A DNA stretch of 64,000 nucleotides from Dietzia natronolimnaea. Its GTDB lineage: Bacteria; Actinomycetota; Actinomycetes; Mycobacteriales; Mycobacteriaceae. Positions 15,933 through 24,145 of the stretch are shown here, piece after piece. The DNA is taken from NCBI RefSeq assembly GCF_039525805.1, contig NZ_BAAAHZ010000008.1. One strand, given 5' to 3'. A model generated the notes under the pieces. It did no database searches. It had not been told where the DNA came from and saw nothing but the letters and a program-made list of their open reading frames with translations. Numbering within the stretch: the stretch's first letter is position 1; each line of letters opens with the position of its first letter. The position numbers and the translations under genes were made by a program.

Positions 15933-17878
15933 CGTCCGGTGGTGAGGGCCGGGGACGATCCGGCGTGGACCGGTTCGGTGAGGAAGTCCGCCGGGTCGAC
16001 CGCGTTGGTCATGGCCCAGTAGTCGTTGATGCGCCAGGGGAGCACCGACACGACGCGACCATCCGGGTTGCGGTACCAGTTCTCCATCGCCGGATGGGTC
16101 CACACCATCTGCGCGTGCTGCCGATCGACGGCCTCGTTGTATCGATCGTTGACCTCACTCCGGCACTCCAGCGTGCCGAGGTTCTGCGACCGCATCTGCT
16201 CCACGGCGTCCATGATGTACCTGACCTGGCACTCCAGGATCGTGATGAAGCTCCCCCCGTGGCCGAGGCCCGTGTTGGGCCCGGTCATGATGAAGAAGTT
16301 GGGGAAATCGGGGACCGTGATCCCCAGGTAGGCGCGCGCGTCGTGTTCTCCCCAGATCTCCCGGGTGGAGCGGCCCGATCGACCCACGATGTCCATCGGG
16401 TGCAGGATCCGCACACTGTGGAAGCCGGTCGCCATGACGATGATGTCCAGTTCGTGCTCGACGCCGTCGGAGTCGATCAGACCCGAGGGGGTGACCGCCC
16501 GGACCCCGCGGGGGACCAGGGTGACCTGGGGCTTACGCAGCATCGCGAACCACCCGTTGTCCAGCAACATCCGCTTGCCGAAGGGGGGATAGTCCGGCAG
16601 CGACGCCTCGATGAGGTCGTCGCGGTCGCCCAGTTGATCGCGGAGATAGCGTTCGTAGAACTTGCGGTGACCGTGGTTGGTCGCGTTGATCGAGGCGCTC
16701 GGCTCCGGCCACTCGGGGTCCACCTGGAGGGTCGGGTACACCTTGTCGTTGAAGATCCACGAGAGCCTGGCGCGGTACCACTCCCGGTACCCGGGGACGT
16801 GGTCCATCAGCCAGTGCACGTCCTGGTGGATGGGCGCGAAGTAGTCGTCGTTGGGGGCGATCCACTGGGGCGAGCGTTGGAAGACCGTCAGGGATCCGAC
16901 ACGGTCCACGATGGCCGGCCCGATCTGCATGGCACTGGCGCCCGCCCCGACGATGCCCACCCTCTTGCCCCGGAGGGCGTCCGGATCGTCCAGCTCACTC
17001 GGCCACTCGGCGGAATGGAAGAGGCGACCCCCGAAGCTCTCCAGGCCCGGGAGGTCCGGGACCTTGGGGCGGTTGAGCAGGCCGACGGCGCTGATCAGGA
17101 TCGGTGCCCGGAGGACCTCCGACCCGCCGTCGGGCCGCCGGACCGTCACCCTCCAGGACTGCCCGGGTTCATCGAACTCCGCGCGCGTCACCTCGTGGCG
17201 GAAGCGGACGTGCCGCCGGATGTCGTTCGCCTCGGCGAAGTCCTCGAGGTAGCCCTGGACCTCATCGCGCTTACCGAAGTGCGTGGACCAGTTGTGGTGG
17301 AACGAGGAGATCGAATAGAGGTGGCTGGGGGTGTCCACCCCGGCGCCGGGATAGCGGTTCTCCCACCAGGAACCCCCGACGTCCTCGTTCTTCTCCAGGA
17401 TCACGTGGGGGATCCCGGCCCGGGTGAACTCCACGGAGGCGAGCATCCCCGCGATGCCGGCACCGATCACGATGGCGTGGAGACGCTCGTCGGGTTCGGC
17501 GGCGGCCGGCGCGATCGGCGGCCCGTTGACGATCTCCGCCATCATCGGCGCGAAGTCCGGCGGCACGGTCTCACCGCAGGTGAAGTTGAGCAACCGTTCG
17601 ACGTCCGGGCCGTCCATCTCCCGTCGGGAGGGCTCATCCGACTCCCACCAGCGCTCGACCGCGTCGACCAGCGCCTCCCGGATCTCTTCCTGGACCTCGT
17701 CCGGAAGACCGCCGGTCGAGTTGTCGTCCATGCCCCGGCTGCGGGTGGGCTGGTAGCGGGGGGCCATCCACCGCTCGTCGGCCGTCAACTCGAGCAGGAC
17801 GGCGAGCATGGTCGGGACGTTGCCCCGGCGTACCGCCGAGCGGAGTCGGCGACGATCCGAATCAGTGACTATGGTCAT
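15929..17878 (-). CDS. Baeyer-Villiger (flavin-containing) monooxygenase, HAPMO-like
   Basis: Uses NADPH and O2 to insert oxygen beside a ketone, giving an ester or lactone. The 649-residue protein has the FAD site VIGAGIAGML (about 136-145), the type I BVMO fingerprint FGGRLFHSAEWP (about residues 281-292, matching FxGxxxHxxxW) and the NADPH site VGIVGAGASAM (about 306-316). An N-terminal extension of about 130 residues is typical of 4-hydroxyacetophenone monooxygenase relatives. The ATG at 17878 has GGAG just before it, and an inverted-repeat operator sits 8 bases upstream. It is coupled to the CoA-transferase by GTGA and divergent from the acyl-CoA ligase. Confidence 0.92.
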   Translation of the reverse strand: MTIVTDSDRRRLRSAVRRGNVPTMLAVLLELTADERWMAPRYQPTRSRGMDDNSTGGLPDEVQEEIREALVDAVERWWESDEPSRREMDGPDVERLLNFTCGETVPPDFAPMMAEIVNGPPIAPAAAEPDERLHAIVIGAGIAGMLASVEFTRAGIPHVILEKNEDVGGSWWENRYPGAGVDTPSHLYSISSFHHNWSTHFGKRDEVQGYLEDFAEANDIRRHVRFRHEVTRAEFDEPGQSWRVTVRRPDGGSEVLRAPILISAVGLLNRPKVPDLPGLESFGGRLFHSAEWPSELDDPDALRGKRVGIVGAGASAMQIGPAIVDRVGSLTVFQRSPQWIAPNDDYFAPIHQDVHWLMDHVPGYREWYRARLSWIFNDKVYPTLQVDPEWPEPSASINATNHGHRKFYERYLRDQLGDRDDLIEASLPDYPPFGKRMLLDNGWFAMLRKPQVTLVPRGVRAVTPSGLIDSDGVEHELDIIVMATGFHSVRILHPMDIVGRSGRSTREIWGEHDARAYLGITVPDFPNFFIMTGPNTGLGHGGSFITILECQVRYIMDAVEQMRSQNLGTLECRSEVNDRYNEAVDRQHAQMVWTHPAMENWYRNPDGRVVSVLPWRINDYWAMTNAVDPADFLTEPVHAGSSPALTTGR

Positions 17879-17886
17879 ACTCCGCA

Positions 17887-17904
17887 GACTAACAGCAGTT
17901 AGTC
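17887..17904. promoter_or_regulatory. Operator site 1 (BVMO operon)
   Basis: GACTAAC-AGCA-GTTAGTC is a perfect inverted repeat with 7-bp arms and a 4-base spacer, immediately upstream of the BVMO start. It is the best copy of a motif (CTAAC-N4-GTTAG) found at three promoters in this cluster. The likely ligand is the TetR protein at 19.7 kb. Confidence 0.65.
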
Positions 17905-18007
17905 AGACGGCCAAGGGTTCGGAGAACTCCTCTGGGCAAGTCGGGAACACTCTCGTCCGCTTCGGGGTTGACCGCGTTCGCCCGCGATGCAAGTATGAGC
18001 CAGATCA

Positions 18008-18025
18008 TACTAACGGCGGTAAGTA
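18008..18025. promoter_or_regulatory. Operator site 2 (acyl-CoA ligase-tetR operon)
   Basis: TACTAAC-GGCG-GTAAGTA has the same layout as site 1 with one mismatch between arms. It lies about 20 bases upstream of the ligase ATG and downstream of a weak promoter-like TTGACC at 17968-17973, where bound repressor would block transcription. Confidence 0.6.
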
Positions 18026-18045
18026 GTGCGGGAGAGCGAGAAATC

Positions 18046-19731
18046 ATGGAACAGCCGGTACGTGTCGAGTCGAGTGTCACCGATCCGCGCCAGCCCTCGG
18101 GGACCGGTGGCGCCCCGGGCCACCGCCTGACCTCGGTTCAGTCCGCTCCCCTGGGACGGGCGACCCTGGGTGACCAGCTCCGCCGTCATGCGCAGAGCCG
18201 GGCAGGCAAAGCCGCGATCGTCTCCTACGCACCCGGTGGCGGTCGGACCGTGACCACCTACGGTGAGCTCGACCGGGGCGCCAACCGGGCCGCCCACATG
18301 CTCCTCGGGCTCGGTGTGGCCCGCGGCGACCGGGTCGCGGTGATGGCGCGCAACCGGGTGGAGTCGGTCATCGCCTACTACGGAATTCTCAAGATCGGCG
18401 CCGCCTACTCCGGGATCAACGTGTTGTTGGGCACGGGCGAGGTGGCGCAACAGCTCGCCCACCTCGAGCCCGCCGCGGTGGTCGTGGCCGCGGAGTTCCT
18501 CCCGGTGGTCCGGGCGGCGCTCGGTGAGTCGGAGAACCCGCCCGAGATCGTCGTCCTCGACTGCACGGGACCCGACGGTACGGAGTCCGTGAGCACGGAC
18601 GAGACGGGCTGCCACGACTTCGACCGCCTCCTCGGGTCCTCCCCGGACACCGAGCCCGAGTGTGACGTCGACGAACTCGACCTCGCGATGATCGTCTACA
18701 CGAGCGGGACCGAAGCGGCCCCGAAGGGGGTCATGTTGCCGCACCGCAACTACCTGATCTCCACCGCGCCCGCGTACACGTGGGGCCTGCGCTGCCTGGA
18801 CGACGACGTCTGGCTGTTCGTCATGCCGTTCCACACCATCGCCGGGATCGGGTCCCTGACCTCCCTCATCCTCCTGGGCGCGACCCTCGTCCTGCCGGCC
18901 AGCCTCGCGCCCGCCGACGTGTTGACCATGATCAGGACAGAGCAGATCACGGTCCTGGCCCAGACGCCGACGTTCTTCATCTCCCTGGCGGACCATCCGG
19001 GCTTCGGGCCCGATGCGGTGGGGACCATCCAGCGGTGTCTGACCTACGGGGGACAGGTCTCCCCGCGGACGGTGGACGCATGGCACCGCGCCGCCCCGAT
19101 GTCGATCTGGGGAACCTACTGGGGCCAGTCGGAACTGACCCAGCTGGGGTCGGTCGGCTGGTTCAAGCAACTCGAGGACGTTCCCGGGCAGGACCCCACC
19201 TGGATCGGTAAACCGGTCGGCCATCTGGAGGTCAGGGTGGTCGACGCCGACGGGAACGAGGCGGAGAGCGGGGAGCTCCTGTGTCGCACCCCGTCGGTGA
19301 TGGCGGGGTACTACAAGGATCCCGAGAAGACCGCCGCGGTCCTCGACGGCGGCTGGCTCCACACCGGTGACATCGTCCGACGCGACGCCGAGGGCAACAT
19401 GTTCTTCCTCGACCGCAACAAGGACATGATCAAGACGGGGGGATACAACGTGTCCTCCCAGGAGGTCGAGCGGGTCCTGCAGGCCCATCCCGGGGTGGCG
19501 CGCGCCGCCGTCGTCGGTCTCCCGGACGAGTACTGGTCCGAGGCCGTCACCGGCTTCGTCATCGCGGTCGACGGCAGCGACGTGTCGGGTCCGGAGTTGC
19601 GAGAGCACTGCAAGACGGTGCTCGCAGGCTATAAGGTCCCCAAGGTGATCACGATCGTGGACGAACTCCCCACGGACCCACAGGGCAAACTGCTCAAGAG
19701 AGAGCTACGCCGCCTGCACGCAAAGGACTGA
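18046..19731 (+). CDS. Acyl-CoA synthetase (AMP-forming, FadD-like)
   Basis: Activates a carboxylic acid with ATP to an acyl-adenylate and then to an acyl-CoA. The 561-residue protein has the P-loop motif YTSGTEAAPKG (near residues 217-227), GWLHTGD, the hinge DRNKDMIKTGGYNVSSQEVE and the catalytic lysine near K547 in GKLLKRELR. The TGxPKG variant with Glu-Ala resembles several mycobacterial FadD proteins. I choose ATG 18046, with GGGAGAGCGAG upstream; the longer frame from 17968 would translate through the operator. The tetR gene follows within five bases. The position opposite the BVMO suggests that it activates the acid released from the ester or lactone. Confidence 0.92.
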   Translation: MEQPVRVESSVTDPRQPSGTGGAPGHRLTSVQSAPLGRATLGDQLRRHAQSRAGKAAIVSYAPGGGRTVTTYGELDRGANRAAHMLLGLGVARGDRVAVMARNRVESVIAYYGILKIGAAYSGINVLLGTGEVAQQLAHLEPAAVVVAAEFLPVVRAALGESENPPEIVVLDCTGPDGTESVSTDETGCHDFDRLLGSSPDTEPECDVDELDLAMIVYTSGTEAAPKGVMLPHRNYLISTAPAYTWGLRCLDDDVWLFVMPFHTIAGIGSLTSLILLGATLVLPASLAPADVLTMIRTEQITVLAQTPTFFISLADHPGFGPDAVGTIQRCLTYGGQVSPRTVDAWHRAAPMSIWGTYWGQSELTQLGSVGWFKQLEDVPGQDPTWIGKPVGHLEVRVVDADGNEAESGELLCRTPSVMAGYYKDPEKTAAVLDGGWLHTGDIVRRDAEGNMFFLDRNKDMIKTGGYNVSSQEVERVLQAHPGVARAAVVGLPDEYWSEAVTGFVIAVDGSDVSGPELREHCKTVLAGYKVPKVITIVDELPTDPQGKLLKRELRRLHAKD

Positions 19732-19738
19732 GACGCTG
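19722..19738 (+). promoter_or_regulatory. RBS and CTG start of tetR
   Basis: AAAGGA (19722-19727) lies eight bases before CTG 19736, the only usable codon upstream of the TetR helix-turn-helix in that frame. It overlaps the end of the ligase gene. Confidence 0.6.
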
Positions 19739-20347
19739 AACACCGAGCCCAGCAGACGCGATTCGATACTGGCCGCGGCGGCCGAGTACTTCGCCGAGCA
19801 GGGCTACCACTCGGCGGGGATGCGCGGCATCGCCGATTCGGTGGGGATCAAGGGTGCCAGCCTCTACAACCACTTCAGCTCCAAAGAGGAGATCCTCTAC
19901 GCGATCGCCCTCAAGATGACCCGGGTCCCGGTGGAGGAGCATCTGCTCGTCCTCGACGAAGCCGGCACGCCGGCCGAGCGGCTCACCTCGCTGGTCGATG
20001 TCCACCTCCGCCACCTGGCCGTGAACCGGGTGGAGCATCTGGTGAGCCTGCGGGAGCTCTCGGCGCTGACGGAGGACCACCGTGAGCGGGTGGTCGAGTA
20101 CCGGAAGTACTACCAGCGGCGGGTGCGCGACGTGATCGCCGCGGGCATCCGCGCCGGCGAGTTCGGTGTCGACGATCCGCTGCGTGCGGCCGTCGCCGTC
20201 CTGGACCTCATGAACGGTGTGAGTTGGTGGCTGCGGGACGACTACGACATCGATGCGCTGGTCTCCACCTACGTGGACTACATCGTCAACGGCATCCTCG
20301 GGCCCCGGCGCGGGGTCCGGGGCGGCGCGGCGGAGGCGGCCCGATAG
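19736..20347 (+). CDS. TetR-family transcriptional regulator
   Basis: A dimeric repressor of 203 residues. The N-terminal domain reads RRDSILAAAAEYFAEQGYHS, followed by MRGIADSVGIKGASLYNHF, the classic TetR helix-turn-helix, then a helical ligand domain. The first ATG in frame (19820) falls inside the helix-turn-helix and would delete helix 1, so the real start must be upstream. The only candidate with a Shine-Dalgarno is CTG 19736. It is translated immediately after the acyl-CoA ligase. By position it most likely controls the cluster through the CTAAC-N4-GTTAG sites, including its own promoter, with a pathway acid or acyl-CoA as inducer; both points are inferences. Confidence 0.85.
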   Translation: MNTEPSRRDSILAAAAEYFAEQGYHSAGMRGIADSVGIKGASLYNHFSSKEEILYAIALKMTRVPVEEHLLVLDEAGTPAERLTSLVDVHLRHLAVNRVEHLVSLRELSALTEDHRERVVEYRKYYQRRVRDVIAAGIRAGEFGVDDPLRAAVAVLDLMNGVSWWLRDDYDIDALVSTYVDYIVNGILGPRRGVRGGAAEAAR

Positions 20348-20371
20348 CGCTCTCGCACGCCGCGCCCGCGC

Positions 20372-20420
20372 AGACGGACCGGCCCCCTCCGCCACGGGCG
20401 AGAGGGGGCCGGTCCGGTCT
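20372..20420. terminator. Bidirectional terminator between tetR and iron-ADH
   Basis: Arms 20372-20389 and 20402-20420 pair over 18 bases with a single bulge around a 12-base loop. It lies between convergent genes and has no T run on either side. Confidence 0.75.
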
Positions 20421-20430
20421 GTATCGCTGA

Positions 20431-21600
20431 TCAGAGCGCTCGTCGCAGCAGCGGAACCAGCGCGTCCGCGTTCGCGATCGGGTTCGGGTTGGTCCCGCAC
20501 CAGATGTCCTTGAAGGTGTACGCCGCCAGGCTGGGGAGATCATCCTCGGACAGCCCGACCTCGCCCAGCGACCGCGGCATGCCGAGTCGCCGGATGAGCG
20601 AGTCGGCGAGCTCGTGCGCGGGCGTCTGCGGCTCGCCGAAGGCGACGCTGATCAGGGCCTGGCGATGCTCGTTGACCTCTCGGTTGTACTCCAGGGCGAA
20701 GGGCGCCATGACGCACGAGGTGTACCCGTGCGGGACCTTGAACGACCCGCCGAGCGCGTGCCCGACCGCGTGGCTGATGCCCATGTCGAGGCCCGCCACG
20801 ATCGCGACCATCGAGGACCAGGCCCCGACCTGGCACATCCGCCGGGCCTCCAGGTCGCCCGCGTCCTCCTTCACACGGACGAGTCCTTCCGAGAGCAGGC
20901 GGATGGCGTTCATCGCCATCCCGTCGTAGTACCCGTTCGACTCGAGTGAGCCCAGGGTCTCGAAGGCGTGGTCCAGGGCGCGCACCCCGGTCGAGAGCCA
21001 CAGCCATTCCGGCGTGTGCCGCGTGAGCGCGGGATCGAGGATGACGGCCCGCGGGGTCATCGCCGGGTGGACGTAGCCCTCCTTGACGTTGGTCTTCTCG
21101 TCCGTCGATCCCGCCAGGGCGTTGAACTCGCCGCCGGCGAGGGTGGTGGGCGCCACGACCACGGGGATGCTCGGAGCCGAGAAGCTCGGGGCGGTCACCG
21201 AGGTGTCCGGATTGACCTGGAGGTGGTAGCCGTCCATATCGGACGCCTCGCGGATCCCGTGCTCCAGCGTGACCGCGAGGATCTTGGTCAGGTCCGTCGC
21301 CGACCCGCCGCCGATGCACAGCAGCATGTCCGGGTCCGCCTCGGCCGCGACCAGGGTCGCCGCGATGACGTCCTCGCGGGGAACGTGGGGCCGGACCGCG
21401 TCGAACAGGCCGACGAAGCGCTCGCCCAGCGCCTCGATCACCCGCTGGATCTCGTCGGTCTGGGAGTTCAGGGTCCCACTGCAGACCACGAAGACACGGC
21501 TCGCGCCGAGCAACTCCGCTTCCTGCGCCGCGGCCTCCGCGACCGGGGTCCCGATGTGGACTCTCTCCATGGAGGACAGAGAGATGAGTGATGACTGCAC
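20431..21600 (-). CDS. Iron-containing alcohol dehydrogenase family protein
   Basis: A group III (Fe-ADH/maleylacetate reductase-like) NAD(P)-dependent dehydrogenase of 389 residues. It has the nucleotide motif CIGGGSATDLTK near residue 100, and metal-ligand regions around GVRALDHAFE and SHAVGHALGGSFKVPHG. The start is GTG 21600, supported by GAAGGACGG about 10 bases upstream; the internal ATG at 21570 has no such site. A third copy of the cluster operator lies 126 bases upstream. It is convergent with tetR. It probably interconverts an alcohol and a ketone or aldehyde of the same pathway; maleylacetate reduction is an alternative, but no ring-cleavage genes are near. Confidence 0.88.
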   Translation of the reverse strand: MQSSLISLSSMERVHIGTPVAEAAAQEAELLGASRVFVVCSGTLNSQTDEIQRVIEALGERFVGLFDAVRPHVPREDVIAATLVAAEADPDMLLCIGGGSATDLTKILAVTLEHGIREASDMDGYHLQVNPDTSVTAPSFSAPSIPVVVAPTTLAGGEFNALAGSTDEKTNVKEGYVHPAMTPRAVILDPALTRHTPEWLWLSTGVRALDHAFETLGSLESNGYYDGMAMNAIRLLSEGLVRVKEDAGDLEARRMCQVGAWSSMVAIVAGLDMGISHAVGHALGGSFKVPHGYTSCVMAPFALEYNREVNEHRQALISVAFGEPQTPAHELADSLIRRLGMPRSLGEVGLSEDDLPSLAAYTFKDIWCGTNPNPIANADALVPLLRRAL

Positions 21601-22001
21601 GGCGTTACCGTCCTTCGTTGTGGTCCTCGACCCGTGGCGTCGTCAGGAGCGTTCCGGCACTCCTGAGATGACGTCGGGGTTCGAGCGGGAATCGGGCGCA
21701 GCGCGGTCAGTGACGTTCCGCCCGTGGCTAACAGTGGTTATCCTACATCAGGATTGTGGCGTGGGCCACAGTTGGCGGTGATCTGTCTCCGGCAGTGCGA
21801 GGCACGGGATGCACTGCGCCGATGGCGGCGGTGTCGCCAGCACTTTTGCGGGAGTGGTCGCGGTCGGCGGGTGGGGGTCGTCGCAGTGATATCGCCGTGG
21901 GGGAGTCGTTCCCCGGCGTCGATGCCCGCCTCGGCCGGTGCCTAACAGCGGATCGTCTATTGGTGGGGGTATGACGGGTTCAGAGACCTCCGTCCGGAAT
22001 C
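21601..22001. other. 401-base non-coding region between the iron-ADH and ktrB
   Basis: No gene is supported here. It holds the iron-ADH promoter region, operator site 3 (21726-21743), a half-site CTAAC near 21946, and an unconvincing 21-codon ORF (21971-22036) that overlaps the start of the potassium transporter. I could not recognise a riboswitch. Confidence 0.6.
21726..21743. promoter_or_regulatory. Operator site 3 (iron-ADH)
   Basis: GGCTAAC-AGTG-GTTATCC has the same 7-4-7 layout as sites 1 and 2 with one arm mismatch, 126 bases before the iron-ADH start. It links this gene to the BVMO and ligase operons. Confidence 0.5.
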
Positions 22002-23417
22002 GTGGGTCTACAGTCTGTGGTCGTGACTGGTGGTGACAGGCGGGTGTGGCCGTCCGGGGTGCGGCGGTTGTCCGGGTGGGTGGTGTTGAGCCCGGTCCGG
22101 GTCGTGGCGATGAGTTTCGCCGCGGCGATAGCGGTGGGAACCGCGTTGTTGCTCCTCCCCGGAGCCGTCGAGCCCGGTGGCGGCACCGGGGTGACGGAGG
22201 CGCTGTTCACGGCGACCTCGGCGATGTGCCTGACCGGGTTGATCGTCGTGGACACCCCTGTGCACTGGTCAGGGTTCGGGCAGGTGGTCATCCTCGCCCT
22301 GATCCAGGTCGGAGGCCTGGGAATCATGACCATGGCCTCGATGGTCGGACTGATGTTGGCCGATCAGATCGGCCTCAAGGCCCGGATGAACACCGCAGCC
22401 GAGGCGCGGGCCTCCGAACTCGGCGACGTCCGCGACGTCGTCGTCGGTGTGATCCGGTTGAGCATCCTGATCGAGCTCGTCACCGCGGCCGCGCTGACCG
22501 TCCGATTCGCCCTGGGCTACGACGAACCGGTGCTGCGTGCGCTGTGGCTCGGGGTGTTCCACGCCATCTCGGCGTTCAACAACGCCGGGTTCGCCCTCTA
22601 CAGCGACAACATGATCGGGTTCGCCACCGATCCGTGGATCTGCGTTCCGCTGATGATCGCGGTCATCCTGGGCGGCCTCGGGTTCCCGGTCCTGTTCGAG
22701 GTGGGCCGCCGGCTGCGACGGACCACGCCGAGGAGCCGGTCACGGGCGGGGTGGACCCTGCACACACGACTGACCGTCTCGGTCACGGCGGTGCTGTTGG
22801 CTCTCGGCTTCGGCGCGGTCCTCGCGTTGGAGTGGGCCCGCACCCTCCAGGACTACGGTGCGGCGCAGAAGGTCCTGGTGGCGGCGTTCCAGGGCGTGAT
22901 GCCCCGGACGGCCGGGTTCAACAGCGTCGACTACGCGGACCTGGACGACGCGACGCTGCTCGTCACCGATGTGTTGATGTTCATCGGCGGGGGCAGCGGC
23001 GGGACCGCCGGCGGGATCAAGGTGACGACCTTCGCCCTGTTGTTGTTCATCATCATCGCCGAGGTCCGTGGTGAGCGGTCGGTGACCATTCTCGATCGTC
23101 GCGTGGACACCCGGGTGCAGCGCCAGGCACTCGCGGTGGCGTTGATCGGGATCGGGCTCGTCATGACCTCGACCATCGTGCTGCTGGCCGGGACTCCCTT
23201 CGGTCTCAACGAGCTGCTGTTCGAGGTCACCTCGGCGTTCGCCACGGTGGGGTTGTCCACGGGGATCACCGCCGAGCTTCCCCACTGGGGCCAGTGGATA
23301 CTGATACTGCTGATGTACCTGGGTCGAATCGGCCCGATCACCATGGTCAGTGCTCTGGCCGCGCGACAGCGTGGCCGTCGGTACGACCTCCCCGCAGAGA
23401 GGCCCCTCATTGGCTAG
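22002..23417 (+). CDS. Potassium uptake membrane subunit, TrkH/KtrB family
   Basis: Ion-conducting subunit of a K+ (Na+-coupled) transporter, 471 residues, with four pore-loop repeats. Selectivity-filter-like segments are TSAMCLTGL, SAFNNAGFALY, PRTAGFN and SAFATVGLSTG. GGGSGGTAGGIKVTT is the intramembrane gate loop, and a conserved Arg lies in the last TM (YLGRIGPIT). The start is uncertain: GTG 22002, 22017 and 22023 are in frame and none has a good Shine-Dalgarno. The RCK subunit gene overlaps its end by eight bases, so the two are made together. The length fits KtrB better than proteobacterial TrkH. Confidence 0.92.
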   Translation: MGLQSVVVTGGDRRVWPSGVRRLSGWVVLSPVRVVAMSFAAAIAVGTALLLLPGAVEPGGGTGVTEALFTATSAMCLTGLIVVDTPVHWSGFGQVVILALIQVGGLGIMTMASMVGLMLADQIGLKARMNTAAEARASELGDVRDVVVGVIRLSILIELVTAAALTVRFALGYDEPVLRALWLGVFHAISAFNNAGFALYSDNMIGFATDPWICVPLMIAVILGGLGFPVLFEVGRRLRRTTPRSRSRAGWTLHTRLTVSVTAVLLALGFGAVLALEWARTLQDYGAAQKVLVAAFQGVMPRTAGFNSVDYADLDDATLLVTDVLMFIGGGSGGTAGGIKVTTFALLLFIIIAEVRGERSVTILDRRVDTRVQRQALAVALIGIGLVMTSTIVLLAGTPFGLNELLFEVTSAFATVGLSTGITAELPHWGQWILILLMYLGRIGPITMVSALAARQRGRRYDLPAERPLIG

Positions 23418-24075
23418 ACGACGAGCCCCCGATGCTGTCGTGGTCCTGGGACTGGGCCGGTTCGGCAAGTCCCTGGCCCTGGAACTGATGGCGCAGGGCG
23501 CCGAGGTCCTGGGCGTGGACTCCAGCGACGCCGTGGTGCAGAAGATCTCCCACCGTCTGACCCACGCGGTGGTGGCGGACACCACCGACGACGAATCACT
23601 GCGCCAGTTGTCGGTCCACCAGTTCGACCGCGCGGTCGTGGGAATGGGCTCGGATCTCGAGGCCAGCCTGCTCACCGCGTCGGTTCTCATCAACCTGGGC
23701 GTGCCCAACATCTGGGCCAAGGCCACCAGCAACTCCCACGCCAAGATCCTGACCCAGATCGGCGTCCACCATGTCGTGCGACCCGAGCACGACATGGGTA
23801 AACGGGTGGCTCACCTGGTGCGGGGCCGGATGATCGACTACATCGAGTTCGACGACGGCTTCGCCATGGTCAAGACCTCCGCCCCCACCTTCGCTCTGGG
23901 CCAGCCGCTCGGACAGAGCAGCATCCGCACCGACTTCGGCGTCACCGTGGTCGCCATCAAACGGCCGGGGGAGGGGTTCACCTACGCCACCGCCGAGACG
24001 GTCCTCACCGCGGGCGACACGATCATCGTCTCCGGCCGGGTACGCGACACCGAACGGTTCGCCGAGCTGTCCTGA
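23410..24075 (+). CDS. Potassium uptake regulatory subunit, KtrA/TrkA (RCK) protein
   Basis: Cytosolic ring-forming subunit that gates KtrB in response to nucleotides. The 221-residue protein has an RCK_N Rossmann domain (VVVLGLGRFGKSLALEL, then VDSSD) and a C-terminal RCK_C domain (about residues 135-221, with VTVVAIKRPGEG). RCK_C domains of KtrA proteins commonly bind c-di-AMP, which is known for the family and not shown here. The start is TTG 23410, overlapping the ktrB stop, with AGAGG at 23398-23402. The alternative ATG at 23350 would overlap ktrB by 68 bases and adds non-homologous residues. Confidence 0.92.
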   Translation: MARRRAPDAVVVLGLGRFGKSLALELMAQGAEVLGVDSSDAVVQKISHRLTHAVVADTTDDESLRQLSVHQFDRAVVGMGSDLEASLLTASVLINLGVPNIWAKATSNSHAKILTQIGVHHVVRPEHDMGKRVAHLVRGRMIDYIEFDDGFAMVKTSAPTFALGQPLGQSSIRTDFGVTVVAIKRPGEGFTYATAETVLTAGDTIIVSGRVRDTERFAELS

Positions 24076-24145
24076 CCACGGTTCCGTCGCCGGGGTCGAC
24101 CGCGGACCCGAGCCACGCCGATGCGCGGCCCCGTGTCAGGCAGCG

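Noticed and set aside
14787..17878. Complete steroid-degradation locus
   Set aside because: BVMO, FadD, CoA-transferase, P450 and a KstD-like flavoprotein hint at it, but no Hsa, Kst or Mce genes and no KstR motif are present.
21601..22001. Possible c-di-AMP (ydaO) riboswitch upstream of the potassium system
   Set aside because: K+ transporter genes sometimes carry this element, but I could not find its conserved core or paired stems by eye.
21971..22036. 21-codon ORF before ktrB
   Set aside because: It has no real Shine-Dalgarno spacing, no hydrophobic or basic signature and overlaps the probable ktrB start. It could be a regulatory upstream ORF, but nothing supports it.
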